Origin: JBGPEQ01 sp050180895
Lineage (GTDB): Bacteria; Pseudomonadota; Alphaproteobacteria; Dongiales; Dongiaceae
Assembly (NCBI GenBank): GCA_050180895.1
Contig: JBFXDS010000010.1
Location: 62,001 to 126,000 of the forward strand
DNA: 64,000 bases
Reading direction: 5' to 3'
The number at the start of each line of letters is the position of its first letter. Position 1 is the first letter of the stretch. Position numbers and translations under genes: made by a program. Below, one piece after another: positions 48,871-57,012 of this stretch. Under the pieces are notes generated by a model, which was not told where the DNA came from, ran no database searches, and saw only the letters and a program-made list of their open reading frames with translations.

Positions 48871-49428
48871 ACTCTGCTCCAGCTCGGTATCCCAGTAGAG
48901 GAAGTCGCGCCAGCTTTCGTGCAGGTAGTTCGGCGGAAAGCCGCGGCCGTTCTCCTGCAGGACATAGGTGCTCGGCTGCGACGGCCGCTGGCGCGGAAAC
49001 ATATGCGCTTCCTGCGGCAGCTGGTTGCCCTTGAGCAGGTTGCAGGCCTGGCAGGCGGTGACGACGTTCTCCCAGCAGGTGCGGCCGCCGCGCGACCGCG
49101 GCACCAAATGGTCGAAGGTGAGCTCCGGCGCCGGCAGATGGCCGCCGCAGTACTGGCAGGAGAAGCGATCGCGCAGGAAGACGTTGAATCGGGTGAACGC
49201 CGGACGACGCGCCTGCGGGATGAACTCCTTCAGCGAGATCACGCTCGGTAGCCGCATCTCGAAGGACGGGCTGCGCACGACGTGGTCATATTCGGAGATG
49301 ATGATCACGCGATCGAGGAAGACGGCCTTCACAGCCTCCTGCCAGGACCACAGCGACAGCGGGAAATAACTCAGGGGCCGAAAATCGGCGTTGAGAACGA
49401 GGGCGGGGCAGCTGTCGGGCGATGCCAT
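48868..49428 (-). CDS. HNH endonuclease family protein
   Basis: A 186-residue protein. A zinc-HNH core is clear: CQYCGG, then LTFDHLVPRSRGGRTCWENVV and CQACNLLKGN, with two CXXC pairs and the catalytic His of FDH. The N-terminal part (ALVLNADFRPLSYFPLSLWSW) is conserved in a widespread housekeeping-like HNH family whose role is unknown; it is not evidently a homing or restriction enzyme. A good promoter precedes it. Confidence 0.92.
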   Translation of the reverse strand: MASPDSCPALVLNADFRPLSYFPLSLWSWQEAVKAVFLDRVIIISEYDHVVRSPSFEMRLPSVISLKEFIPQARRPAFTRFNVFLRDRFSCQYCGGHLPAPELTFDHLVPRSRGGRTCWENVVTACQACNLLKGNQLPQEAHMFPRQRPSQPSTYVLQENGRGFPPNYLHESWRDFLYWDTELEQS

Positions 49429-49481
49429 CGCGCTGCCCCTCCTCAGACAGATTTGCGTTTATGTCGCCGTTGCATGCGATT

Positions 49482-49510
49482 CATATAGTGCATCATCGGC
49501 GCGCGGTCAA
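49482..49510 (-). promoter_or_regulatory. Promoter of the HNH endonuclease gene
   Basis: On the minus strand TTGACC (49510-49505), a 17-base spacer, and TATATG (49487-49482), about 54 bases upstream of the ATG at 49428. Spacing and match are good for sigma-70. Confidence 0.6.
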
Positions 49511-49567
49511 AATCATTGATTTTAGACTAATCTGTCCGCGCGCTGCCGCCGAACAGTCACGCCAATG

Positions 49568-50239
49568 TCACGTCGTCGTTGGGACGAACGCGGCCGCCAG
49601 GAAGGCGCCGCCGCGCGCCAATCCCTCCTCGTCGATGGCGTGGGCGAGACCCGGCCGGGTCTCGCCGGCGACCTCGATGCCGACGGCCTGGAGCGCGGCG
49701 CCCGCCGCCGCCATCGAGGCATAAGGAACGACCGGATCGGCGTTGCCGTGAACGAGCAGCACGGACGGCCTGGACTTGATCTCCGCCGGCAGCAGTTGCG
49801 GCGCGACGAGCGCGCCCGAATAGCCGACCACGGCAGCGACGGCGCGTGGCCGGCGCGGCGCCACGTGCAGCGCCATCATCGTGCCTTGCGAGAATCCCAC
49901 CAGCGCCAGCCGCTCCTCGCTCAGTCCGTGACGCGCCAGTTCGGAATCGAGGTAGGCGTCGAGGATGGCGGCCGCGGTCTGCGTCTCCGCCAGGATCATG
50001 TTCTCGTCGCGGTCCTCGAAGCCGAACCATTGGCGCCCGAAGGGCGCGGCCTCGCATGGGAACGGCGCGTGCGGCGCGACGAACTGCGTGTCCGGCAGGA
50101 GGCGCGCCCAGTGCGGCGCCAGTCCCAGCAGGTCGTTTCCGTCGGCGCCGTAGCCGTGGAGGAGGATGACCAGCTCCCGCGGCTTGCCGCCGCGGACCGG
50201 CCCGAACGAAGGTCCCGAGAGATCGATCAATGCACGCAT
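49568..50239 (-). CDS. Alpha/beta-hydrolase, carboxylesterase/phospholipase family
   Basis: A 223-residue hydrolase. The oxyanion region is VILLHGYGADGNDLLGLAP near residue 24, the nucleophile elbow is GFSQGTMMAL near 115, the acid is in HGNADPVVPY near 165, and the histidine is in PGLAHAIDEE near 198. It is similar to YpfH-type and acyl-protein thioesterase-like esterases of broad substrate range. The substrate is unknown. Confidence 0.9.
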   Translation of the reverse strand: MRALIDLSGPSFGPVRGGKPRELVILLHGYGADGNDLLGLAPHWARLLPDTQFVAPHAPFPCEAAPFGRQWFGFEDRDENMILAETQTAAAILDAYLDSELARHGLSEERLALVGFSQGTMMALHVAPRRPRAVAAVVGYSGALVAPQLLPAEIKSRPSVLLVHGNADPVVPYASMAAAGAALQAVGIEVAGETRPGLAHAIDEEGLARGGAFLAAAFVPTTT

Positions 50240-50286
50240 TCAGAGATTTCCCGGTTCTGATTGCTTCGAGCCGCGGACTGGCGCGA

Positions 50287-50961
50287 CTATTGGAACGATG
50301 TCTTGTATCGATCCGTCCCCCGCTCGGCCAACGGCGAGCCGGGGACGACGTCCTTGTCGATGTTCCAGCTGAGCGTGATGCACGGACGATCGCCGGTGTA
50401 GGGATTGACGCAATGGACCAGCGCGCTGGGAAACGCGATCATGGTCCCCGGCGGCATGCGCGGCATCAGGGGATTGGTCACGGACGCCTTGCGCAGGGGA
50501 CAGCATACCTCGACGCGCGGATCGACGATCGCCAACTTCCCGCTCAGCGGATCCATCGGATCCTCGTCCCCCGAATCGACGCAATAGACGACGCTGACCG
50601 CCGTGCGTTCGTGGCTGCGCGCCAGGAGATAGTCGCCTCGGCGGGACACAGTGGCCCAGGAGAGATCGATGACTGCCGTATCGCTGCCGAGCAGCATCTG
50701 GGCCATGTGCAAGGCGCGGGCGTTCAGCAGGTCCGACTCCGGCGAGTCCCAGCGGTCGAGGTGATGAATCCTGGTGCCGCCACCAGCGCGGAAGTGACGC
50801 GCGGAAAAGCGCGGGTCGTTCTCGAGCGCCTGGATGCGCGAGACCAAGGACGGATGAAACGCGGTGGCATCGGCGAACGTCGTCAGTCCGATCGTCCGGT
50901 GACCGAGCGGATGCACGGCCTGTCCCATGGGCCACACGGGGAACTCTCGCGTACCGATCAC
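50287..50961 (-). CDS. 2-oxoglutarate/Fe(II) oxygenase-like protein
   Basis: About 224 residues from a GTG at 50961; the start is uncertain because the frame stays open further upstream and an internal ATG lies 11 codons later. The second half resembles the 2OG-FeII_Oxy_5 family: GDYLLARSHERTAVSVVYCVD, GKLAIVDPRVEV and PGTMIAFPSALVHCVNPYTG, then PCITLSWNID. The distal His (LVHCVNP) is present, but the first metal-site segment departs from the usual HXH pattern (RSHE). Such proteins hydroxylate unknown substrates. Confidence 0.6.
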   Translation of the reverse strand: MIGTREFPVWPMGQAVHPLGHRTIGLTTFADATAFHPSLVSRIQALENDPRFSARHFRAGGGTRIHHLDRWDSPESDLLNARALHMAQMLLGSDTAVIDLSWATVSRRGDYLLARSHERTAVSVVYCVDSGDEDPMDPLSGKLAIVDPRVEVCCPLRKASVTNPLMPRMPPGTMIAFPSALVHCVNPYTGDRPCITLSWNIDKDVVPGSPLAERGTDRYKTSFQ

Positions 50962-51025
50962 GACGCCGTCGGACTCCAAGCCTTCTTCTCCCCGTGACGA
51001 CAGTCCCCTCCGCGATCCGACATCG

Positions 51026-51658
51026 TCAGACGGCCGCGGGCGCCTGTCTGTAGTAATGCCAGAGAAGCCGGGCTGCAACGCTGCGCCAGGGGCGCCACGG
51101 CTCCGCCATCCGGCGTAGCGTGCCGGCTGTCGGGCGTTCCGCCAGCTGCTTTACTCTTTGAGCCGCGGTCAGCAGCGCGAGATCGTCCGCCGGCAGCACA
51201 TCGGGTCGGCACAGGCAGAACAGCAGATAGACCTCCGCGCTCCACCGCCCCAAGCCGCGCAATGCCGTCAAGGCGTCGATCACCTCGTCGTCGGTCATCT
51301 GCGCCAGCGCATCGAGGTCGAGACGCCGCTCGGCGATCGCGGCGGCGAGGTCGCGGCCATAGGCGATCTTCGGCCGGCTGAAGCCGACGGCTTGCAGCTC
51401 CCGATCCGACAGATCGAGGAAGGCCTGCGGCGTCACCGCGCCGATGGTGTCGCCGAGGCGCTGCCAGATGGCGCCGGCCGAGGCCGTCGACAATTGCTGG
51501 CCGACGATGATCCATAGCAGCGAGGCGAAGCCGGGCGGCCGCCGCCGCCGCGGCGGTGCGCCGACGAGCCGGATCGCCCGCGCCAGATCGTCGTCCGCGG
51601 CGCCGAGATGATCGAGCGCGCGCAGCAGGCGCTTGCCGCTGATGTCGCGGTTCGGCAT
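51026..51658 (-). CDS. DNA-3-methyladenine glycosylase II (AlkA type)
   Basis: A 210-residue HhH-GPD base-excision enzyme. The motifs are LLWIIVGQQLSTASAGAIWQRL near residue 50, and the helix-hairpin-helix LTALRGLGRWSAEVYLLFC near 135, followed by the catalytic aspartate in LPADDLAL. There is no C-terminal Fe-S cysteine set. It removes alkylated purines. The ATG at 51658 follows GGGAGGG. It is divergent from gluQ with 45 bases between. Confidence 0.92.
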   Translation of the reverse strand: MPNRDISGKRLLRALDHLGAADDDLARAIRLVGAPPRRRRPPGFASLLWIIVGQQLSTASAGAIWQRLGDTIGAVTPQAFLDLSDRELQAVGFSRPKIAYGRDLAAAIAERRLDLDALAQMTDDEVIDALTALRGLGRWSAEVYLLFCLCRPDVLPADDLALLTAAQRVKQLAERPTAGTLRRMAEPWRPWRSVAARLLWHYYRQAPAAV

Positions 51659-51703
51659 GTTCCCTCCCGCGTTGTGCCGTCCCCATCCTGCCATCCGCCG
51701 ATC

Positions 51704-52543
51704 ATGATCGTCACCCGCTTTGCGCCGAGCCCGACCGGCTACCTGCATGTCGGCCACGCGGCCTCCGCCTTGACCGGGCGGCTGGCCGCGATGCGCGCCG
51801 GCGGCCGCTTCCTCCTGCGCGTCGAGGATATCGACGCCGCCCGCTGCCGGCCGGCGTTCGAGGCAGCGATGTATGAGGACTTGGCCTGGCTGGGGCTGAC
51901 GTGGGAGCGCCCCGTGCGGCGTCAATCCGAGCACATGGCCGACTATGCCGCCGCGCTCGACCGTCTGCGCGGCCTGGGCGTCCTCTACCCGTGCTTCTGC
52001 ACGCGCCAGGACATCGCCGCCGAGGTCGCCGCCGCAGCCGGCGCGCCGCACGGTCCCGACGGTCCCCTCTACCCGGGGACATGCCGCGGACTGCCCCCCG
52101 ATGAGCGGACGGCCCGCATGGATCGCAGGCTGCCCTACGCGCTGCGCCTCGATGCCGCGATGGCGGGCCGGCTGACCGGGCCGCTAAGCTGGGAGGAGCA
52201 CGGGCGCGGCCCGGTTGCGGTCGATCCCACCAGGCTGGGCGACGCCGTGCTGGCCCGCAAGGACATGGCCGCCAGCTATCATCTGGCGGTCACGGTGGAC
52301 GACGACCTGCAGGGCGTCACGCTGGTGACGCGGGGCGAGGATCTTTTTCATGCCACGCATCTGCATCGGCTGCTTCAGGCGCTCCTGGGGCTGGCGGTGC
52401 CGGCCTATGCACACCACATAGTGCTGACCAACGCCGACGGCCGGCGCTTGGCCAAGCGCGACGGCGCCCTCGCCCTGAGGGCGCTGCGCCTGGCCGGACG
52501 AACGCCGGCCGAGGTCCGCGCCATGGCGGGGTTTCCGGACTAG
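51704..52543 (+). CDS. gluQ: Glutamyl-Q tRNA(Asp) synthetase
   Basis: A 279-residue truncated GluRS paralogue lacking the anticodon domain. It has the HIGH-like FAPSPTGYLHVGH at residue 6, the zinc-site CFCTRQD with YPGTCRG, and the KMSKS-like RLAKRDGALALR near 250. It attaches glutamate to queuosine in tRNA-Asp. The ATG at 51704 is the first that yields the conserved start. Confidence 0.95.
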   Translation: MIVTRFAPSPTGYLHVGHAASALTGRLAAMRAGGRFLLRVEDIDAARCRPAFEAAMYEDLAWLGLTWERPVRRQSEHMADYAAALDRLRGLGVLYPCFCTRQDIAAEVAAAAGAPHGPDGPLYPGTCRGLPPDERTARMDRRLPYALRLDAAMAGRLTGPLSWEEHGRGPVAVDPTRLGDAVLARKDMAASYHLAVTVDDDLQGVTLVTRGEDLFHATHLHRLLQALLGLAVPAYAHHIVLTNADGRRLAKRDGALALRALRLAGRTPAEVRAMAGFPD

Positions 52544-52599
52544 CCAGGCCCGTCGCCGCAATGTAGAGAGACCGTCCCGCCATGTTTCCGATTCACTGA

Positions 52600-53292
52600 A
52601 TGTTCGGTCTCGATTTTCATCTCTGGAGCGCCCTCCTCGGGATCATCTGGATCGATCTGGTTCTCGCCGGCGACAATGCGGTGGTCGTCGGCATGGCCGC
52701 CTCCGGCCTGCCGCGCGAACAGCGCACCAAAGTCATCATGCTCGGCATCGCGGCGGCGACGGTGCTGCGCATCATCTTCGCCTTCGCCACCACCCTCCTG
52801 CTGCAGATCATCGGGCTTCTGCTGGCCGGCGGCATCCTGCTGCTGTGGGTGTGCTGGAAGCTATGGCGCGAGCTGCGGCTGCAGCGGCAGGAGGAGAAGG
52901 CGGTCGACCGGCTGGAGGAGGAGGTCGGCGACGTGCTGCCGACGGCAGACTTCGACGGCTCTCGGCAGGCCAAACTGGGCAACGACGCACCGCGCAAGAC
53001 GTTCGGGCAGGCGGCGGTGCAGATCGTCGTCGCCGACGTGTCGATGTCGCTCGACAACGTGCTGGCGGTCGGCGGCATCGCCAAGGATCATCCGACCTGG
53101 GTGCTCATCGTCGGCCTGGTGCTGTCGGTCGCCTTCATGGGCGTCTGCGCCACCTTCATCGCCGGCCTGCTGAAGCGCTATCACTGGATCGCCTATGTCG
53201 GCCTGGTGATCATCCTCTATGTCGCCCTCAAGATGATCTGGGACGGCACGAACGAGGTCATGCACGCGGCGGCGATGGCCGGCCTCATGTGA
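52600..53292 (+). CDS. TerC-family integral membrane protein
   Basis: A 230-residue protein with about six helices. The family hallmarks are paired Asp motifs in membrane segments: GIIWIDLVLAGDNAVVVGMA near residue 14 and VVADVSMSLDNVLAVGGIA near 145. The central cytoplasmic loop is charged (LRLQRQEEKAVDRLEEEVGD). Relatives (YjbE/YkoY) are linked to manganese or other metal export. No yybP-ykoY riboswitch fits the 56 bases upstream. Its last 8 bases overlap the convergent Nudix gene. Confidence 0.9.
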   Translation: MFGLDFHLWSALLGIIWIDLVLAGDNAVVVGMAASGLPREQRTKVIMLGIAAATVLRIIFAFATTLLLQIIGLLLAGGILLLWVCWKLWRELRLQRQEEKAVDRLEEEVGDVLPTADFDGSRQAKLGNDAPRKTFGQAAVQIVVADVSMSLDNVLAVGGIAKDHPTWVLIVGLVLSVAFMGVCATFIAGLLKRYHWIAYVGLVIILYVALKMIWDGTNEVMHAAAMAGLM

Positions 53293-54145
53293 CGGCCGGC
53301 CGCCGGCGGAGGCTGCGGACGATCTCCAGGTAGGCCGGATCTTCCGGGCCGATGAAGCCGTGGCGGACCAGGAAGTCGATGATGACCAACGCCACGTTGA
53401 ACTTGAATCGGTCGGTGGCGGCCAATTCCTCGATCACCCGCGCGATCGGCCACAGGAAGAACTCCTCGATCTCCCCATCGGCATTGACCGGCCCGAAATC
53501 GGGCGGCAGCGCGAGATCGTAGTTGAACAGTACGTCGTTGCGCAGGCCCTCCTCCGTCTCCGTCAGATAGGAGGTGACGCCGACCGGCCGTGCCTGGCGC
53601 GCCAGATCGGCGGGGAGCGACGCTTCCTCGGCGCATTCCTTCAGCAGATTCTCCTCGAGGCTGAGGCCGGCGGGCTGGCCGCCGGCGACGAGATGGTCGA
53701 GCTGGCCGGGGAAGGTCGGCTTGCGGCGCGAGCGCCGCCCGACCCAGAGCCGCATGTCCGCCCCCTCGCCGACATAGCCGTTGAGGTGGATGCCGTAGGC
53801 GCGCACCCCGAAGGACGGCACGGCGGCCCGCTCCATCTCGAACAACGCCGGCGTGTCGAAGGACGATCCGACCGGATAGGGCTCGTCGCGCCAGCCGCGG
53901 AACCAGCCGTCCCGCTGCAACGCCCGCAGAACGCGGCCGACGGCAGCCGTGCGGTCGGCATAGCCGCGCAGCCCCAGCGCAAGGCCGACCGTCCGGTCGC
54001 CGACGACGAAGACGTCCTCGTGTGCTTGCAGCCGGCGGGCGAGCCCGGCGGGCACAAAGCCGACCGGTTGGCCGTCGACGACGAAGCGGCGGTAGTGCGA
54101 CAGGTCCGGCGCCCTGAGGATCTTGAAGCGGTCGAGCAGGCTCAC
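53285..54145 (-). CDS. DUF4743-Nudix hydrolase, copy 2
   Basis: A 286-residue protein with an N-terminal DUF4743 domain (LSHYRRFVVDGQPVGFVPA, WFRGWRDEPYPVG) and a C-terminal Nudix domain whose box reads GGQPAGLSLEENLLKECAEE then ASLPADL; the core Glu residues of REUXEE are kept as KECAEE. Plant and yeast relatives hydrolyse oxidised or damaged thiamine diphosphate. The GTG at 54145 overlaps the previous gene as GTGA. It is paralogous to the gene directly upstream. Confidence 0.88.
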   Translation of the reverse strand: MSLLDRFKILRAPDLSHYRRFVVDGQPVGFVPAGLARRLQAHEDVFVVGDRTVGLALGLRGYADRTAAVGRVLRALQRDGWFRGWRDEPYPVGSSFDTPALFEMERAAVPSFGVRAYGIHLNGYVGEGADMRLWVGRRSRRKPTFPGQLDHLVAGGQPAGLSLEENLLKECAEEASLPADLARQARPVGVTSYLTETEEGLRNDVLFNYDLALPPDFGPVNADGEIEEFFLWPIARVIEELAATDRFKFNVALVIIDFLVRHGFIGPEDPAYLEIVRSLRRRPAVT

Positions 54146-55017
54146 GCCGCCCCCTCCCCGCCCGCGGCCGGCGTGCTCCACAGGCCCTCGGCGATCTCGA
54201 TATAGCCCGGATCGGCCGGGCCGATGACGCCGTGCCGGATCAGGAAGTCGATCAGGCACAGCGCCACGTCGTACAGGATGTCGTCGGTGTCGCTCAGCAC
54301 CGCCTTGAGCCGCGGCAGCGGCCACAGCTCGAAGCCGGCGACCTCGCCGTCGGCGTTGCGCGGCACGAAGTCGGCGGGCAGGACGAGATCGTAGTTGAAG
54401 AGCACCTCGTCGTCGGCGATGTCGCCCTCCTGGCGCAGATAGGCGACGGCGCCGACGGGACGGGCCGCGGCGGCCAGCGCCGCCGGGATCGACGCCTCCT
54501 CGGCGCATTCCTTGATCAGGTTGTCGCGCAGACTGATGCCCACCGGCAGGCCGCCGCCGACGATCTGGTCGAGCTTGCCGGGGCCGATCGGCTTGCTGAG
54601 GGCGCGGCGCGCGATCCAGGTCCGCGGCGCGCCGCCGTCCGCCACGATGCCGTTGAGCTGCACGCAGTAGCAGCGGACGCCGAAGCGGCGGGCCGCGGCG
54701 CGCTCCATCTGCAGCAGCGGCGGAGCGTGGAAGGACGTCGTCACCGCGAAGGCCTCGTCGCGCCAGCCGGGGAACCAGCCCTCCTCGCGCAGCCGGCCGA
54801 CGACCTCGGCCACGGCGCGGCTGCGGCTGTCGAAGGAGTCGAGCCGGTCCGCGAGACGCACCGACCGGTCGTCGACGAGGAAGACGTCGGGAAACCCGCG
54901 CAACCGGTCGGCGAGGCGATGAGCGATCCAGCCGACCGGCCGGCCGGCCACGACGAACCGGCGGAAGCGGCCGGGCTCCCGGTGCCGACAATAGCGGATG
55001 CGGTCGAGCAGGCTCAT
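54142..55017 (-). CDS. DUF4743-Nudix hydrolase, copy 1
   Basis: A 291-residue protein of the same design: RFRRFVVAGRPVGWIAHRLA, WFPGWRDEAFAVTTSFHAPP, and Nudix box GGGLPVGISLRDNLIKECAE then EASIPAAL. It also has YCVQLNGIV, where copy 2 has YGIHLNGYV. Both copies start with SLLDR and align along their whole length, so they arose by tandem duplication and then diverged. The ATG at 55017 is the natural start. Confidence 0.88.
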   Translation of the reverse strand: MSLLDRIRYCRHREPGRFRRFVVAGRPVGWIAHRLADRLRGFPDVFLVDDRSVRLADRLDSFDSRSRAVAEVVGRLREEGWFPGWRDEAFAVTTSFHAPPLLQMERAAARRFGVRCYCVQLNGIVADGGAPRTWIARRALSKPIGPGKLDQIVGGGLPVGISLRDNLIKECAEEASIPAALAAAARPVGAVAYLRQEGDIADDEVLFNYDLVLPADFVPRNADGEVAGFELWPLPRLKAVLSDTDDILYDVALCLIDFLIRHGVIGPADPGYIEIAEGLWSTPAAGGEGAA

Positions 55018-55139
55018 GTCTCATCCCCGACGCAGGCCGTCCCACCAAGCAACCTAACCGCGGCCTGCACGTTCCGCCACGGCGGACGATCGCCGGGTCT
55101 GCTATAGTCGCGGCCCGGAACGAACTGTCGGAGGTATCG

Positions 55140-55832
55140 GTGGCGTCTCGCGGGCCCGTCTGGATCTGGCTTGCCGTCGCTGCGATCGGCGTGACCGGCC
55201 TGCTGCTGGTGCTGACCAACCGCTTCCCCGGCACCCTCGACGACACGGGCAACCTGCCGCGGCTGGTCTACCTGCTCGGCTGGCTGGCGCTGGCCGGCGG
55301 CGGCCTCGTCTTCGCCATCCGCCGGCAGCCGCTGCGGCAACTGCGCAACGCCGCCATCTGGCTCGGCATCGGCCTCCTGCTGATCATCGCCTACAGCTTC
55401 CGCGAGGAGATCGCGCCGCGGCTGATGGGCGAGCTGCTGCCCCAGCGGGGCACCGCCAACGGCGACGGCTCCGTCAGCTTCCGCGCCGGGCGGGACGGCT
55501 ATTTCCACGTCGAGGCGCAGGTCGACGGCGCGCCGGTCCGATTCCTCGTCGACACCGGCGCCAGCCAGATCGTGCTGTCGCCGGCCGATGCGCGACGGCT
55601 GGGCTTCGACCTCGACGCGCTGAACTACTCGCAGGTGACGGAGACCGCCAACGGCCTCGGCCGCAGCGCGCCGGTGACCCTGCGGGAGGTGACCGTAGGC
55701 GGGCTGCGCGTGTCCGACGTGGGGGCCAGCGTCAACCGCGCCGAGATGAGCGAGTCGCTCCTCGGCATGAGCTTCCTGCGGCGCCTCGGCGGCTTCGAGG
55801 TTTCTGGTGACAGGCTGACTCTGCGGCCGTAA
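55140..55832 (+). CDS. Membrane-anchored retropepsin-like aspartic protease
   Basis: A 230-residue protein from a GTG at 55140 after GGAGG. Three N-terminal helices (about 7-26, 40-60, 68-86) precede a periplasmic single-copy aspartic protease domain with VRFLVDTGASQIVLSPADAR near residue 138 and MSESLLGMSFLRRLGGFEV near 205. It belongs to the TIGR02281 clan AA group of proteobacteria and should act as a dimer. Its substrates are unknown. A CHAP lipoprotein gene follows 11 bases later. Confidence 0.9.
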   Translation: MASRGPVWIWLAVAAIGVTGLLLVLTNRFPGTLDDTGNLPRLVYLLGWLALAGGGLVFAIRRQPLRQLRNAAIWLGIGLLLIIAYSFREEIAPRLMGELLPQRGTANGDGSVSFRAGRDGYFHVEAQVDGAPVRFLVDTGASQIVLSPADARRLGFDLDALNYSQVTETANGLGRSAPVTLREVTVGGLRVSDVGASVNRAEMSESLLGMSFLRRLGGFEVSGDRLTLRP

Positions 55833-55843
55833 TACTCGCCCCG

Positions 55844-56362
55844 ATGCAGGGGATGAGTCGCACGCTTGCCGGTGTCCTGCTGCTGTCGCTCGCCGCCTGC
55901 GGCGGACGCGACCCGCCGCCGGCGCCGCAATCGGCCATCGTCCCGGCCCTGGCTCCAATTCCGAGCGGACCGCTGCAATGCGTGCCCTATGCCCGCCTGG
56001 TCTCGGGCGTCGCCATCCGCGGCGACGCCTGGACCTGGTGGGACCAAGCCGCGGCCCGCTATTCCCGCGGCCGCGCGCCGCGGGCGGGGGCGGTGCTCGT
56101 CTTCCGGCGGACGCGCGCCCTGCCCCTCGGCCATGTCGCCGTCGTCACCCGCATCCTCCATTCCCGCGAGATCCTCATCACCCATGCCAACTGGGGGTCG
56201 AGCGCGGCGACCCGCGGCCGGGTCGCCCACGACGTGCGCGTGATCGACATCTCACCCGGCAACGACTGGAGCGAACTGCGGGTGTGGAACGGGGCCAGCT
56301 TCGGCAAGGTCTACCCGGCCCACGGCTTCATCTATCCCGGCCTGGCCAGCGCCGGGGTCTGA
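55844..56362 (+). CDS. CHAP-domain lipoprotein (probable cell-wall amidase/peptidase)
   Basis: A 172-residue lipoprotein. The lipobox ends LSLAAC with C19 lipidated. The CHAP domain has nucleophile Cys in PLQCVPYARLVSG near residue 45, His in LGHVAVVTR near 103 and the third residue in HANWGSS near 118. CHAP enzymes cut peptidoglycan cross-bridges or glutathionylspermidine. It probably forms a unit with the aspartic protease gene upstream. Confidence 0.87.
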   Translation: MQGMSRTLAGVLLLSLAACGGRDPPPAPQSAIVPALAPIPSGPLQCVPYARLVSGVAIRGDAWTWWDQAAARYSRGRAPRAGAVLVFRRTRALPLGHVAVVTRILHSREILITHANWGSSAATRGRVAHDVRVIDISPGNDWSELRVWNGASFGKVYPAHGFIYPGLASAGV

Positions 56363-56537
56363 TCGCCGGCGAGCGCCAGGCCGGCGCGGCGCCGAAAAAC
56401 AACCGATGGACCCCATGCCCAGCGGAGGCGGCCGCTGGATGACGACACCGGCTTGCCAATCTCGGCTAGCCGGGCGGCGCTCACTCCCACCATCGAAAAC
56501 GAGCAATGGACCCCATGCCCAGCGGGATTAGCGGATT

Positions 56538-56622
56538 GACTCACGCGGAGCCACGGAGGCGCGGAGCTGGGGGCCACTTCCGGGTCGCGCCTGCCGCTGT
56601 GCCCTCGGCGCCTCCGCGTGAA
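56538..56622. repeat. Inverted repeat CACGCGGAGCCACGGAGGCG type
   Basis: Left arm near 56540-56560 (CACGCGGAGCCACGGAGGCG) pairs with the right arm near 56605-56622 (CGGCGCCTCCGCGTGA). It is nested between the second and third 33-base repeat copies. A related pair lies upstream of the yqeY-like gene (223-237 and 382-395). Confidence 0.7.
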
Positions 56623-56680
56623 TCCTCTCCCCTTGCGAAAAATGAACGATGGACCCCATGCCCAGCGGAGCCGGCGGATT

Positions 56681-56758
56681 GTAGGGGCGTCCCGCGGGGG
56701 CGCCCGGTTGCCGAGTGACAGGGCGATCGCCGGGCGGCCCCATGGGGGCCGCCCCTAC
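56681..56758. repeat. Inverted repeat, divergent family B (GTAGGGGCGTCCCGCGGGGG)
   Basis: Starts GTAGGGGCG and ends GCCCCTAC, the same outer arms as the copies at 941 and 32491, but the inner part differs (GCGGCCCCATGGGGGCCGC hairpin instead of the GAGCGGCGCTC core). It sits inside the 56.4-56.8 kb repeat array. Confidence 0.75.
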
Positions 56759-56785
56759 CTCGTCCAGATCCTAATGCCCAGCGGA

Positions 56786-57012
56786 GAAGTTCCAATGACA
56801 TGCAGCAGCGACACATCGGCTTGAGGGCATGGCTTCGCCGTGTGCCTCGGGACGCGGCAAACGCTGCTGTACGTATTCACGATGTCAAAGACCGGCCGCC
56901 CCGAGATCGCGATGTCCAGAGGCGATTTGAACAAAATAGGAACTTTTATTGCGAAGTCAATGGCCCTTCGAGGTCACCCGGCGATTCGGCGGTCGCGCCG
57001 CCGGCCGGCCGG
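56786..57012. other. Intergenic region before infA, no gene seen
   Basis: About 230 bases between the repeat array and the infA stop codon. An AT-richer patch near 56930-56960 stands out from the surrounding GC-rich DNA. Short open frames here lack ribosome sites and family resemblance. Confidence 0.4.

Larger units (their letters stand above)
56394..56785. repeat. Array of ATGGACCCCATGCCCAGCGG repeats
   Basis: Three copies of a 33-base unit at 56394-56426, 56494-56526 and 56636-56669, each with a purine-rich leader (GAAAAACAACCG or similar) then ATGGACCCCATGCCCAGCGG. A shortened fourth copy ATGCCCAGCGG is at about 56774-56784. Spacing is irregular (100, 142, about 125 bases), with other palindromes nested between. 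No gene is visible in the array. Confidence 0.85.

Noticed and set aside
52544..52599. yybP-ykoY manganese riboswitch before the TerC-family gene
   Set aside because: Only 56 bases separate the genes and no riboswitch core is visible.
56394..56785. CRISPR-like array
   Set aside because: Units are irregularly spaced, intervals contain other palindromes, and there are no cas genes.
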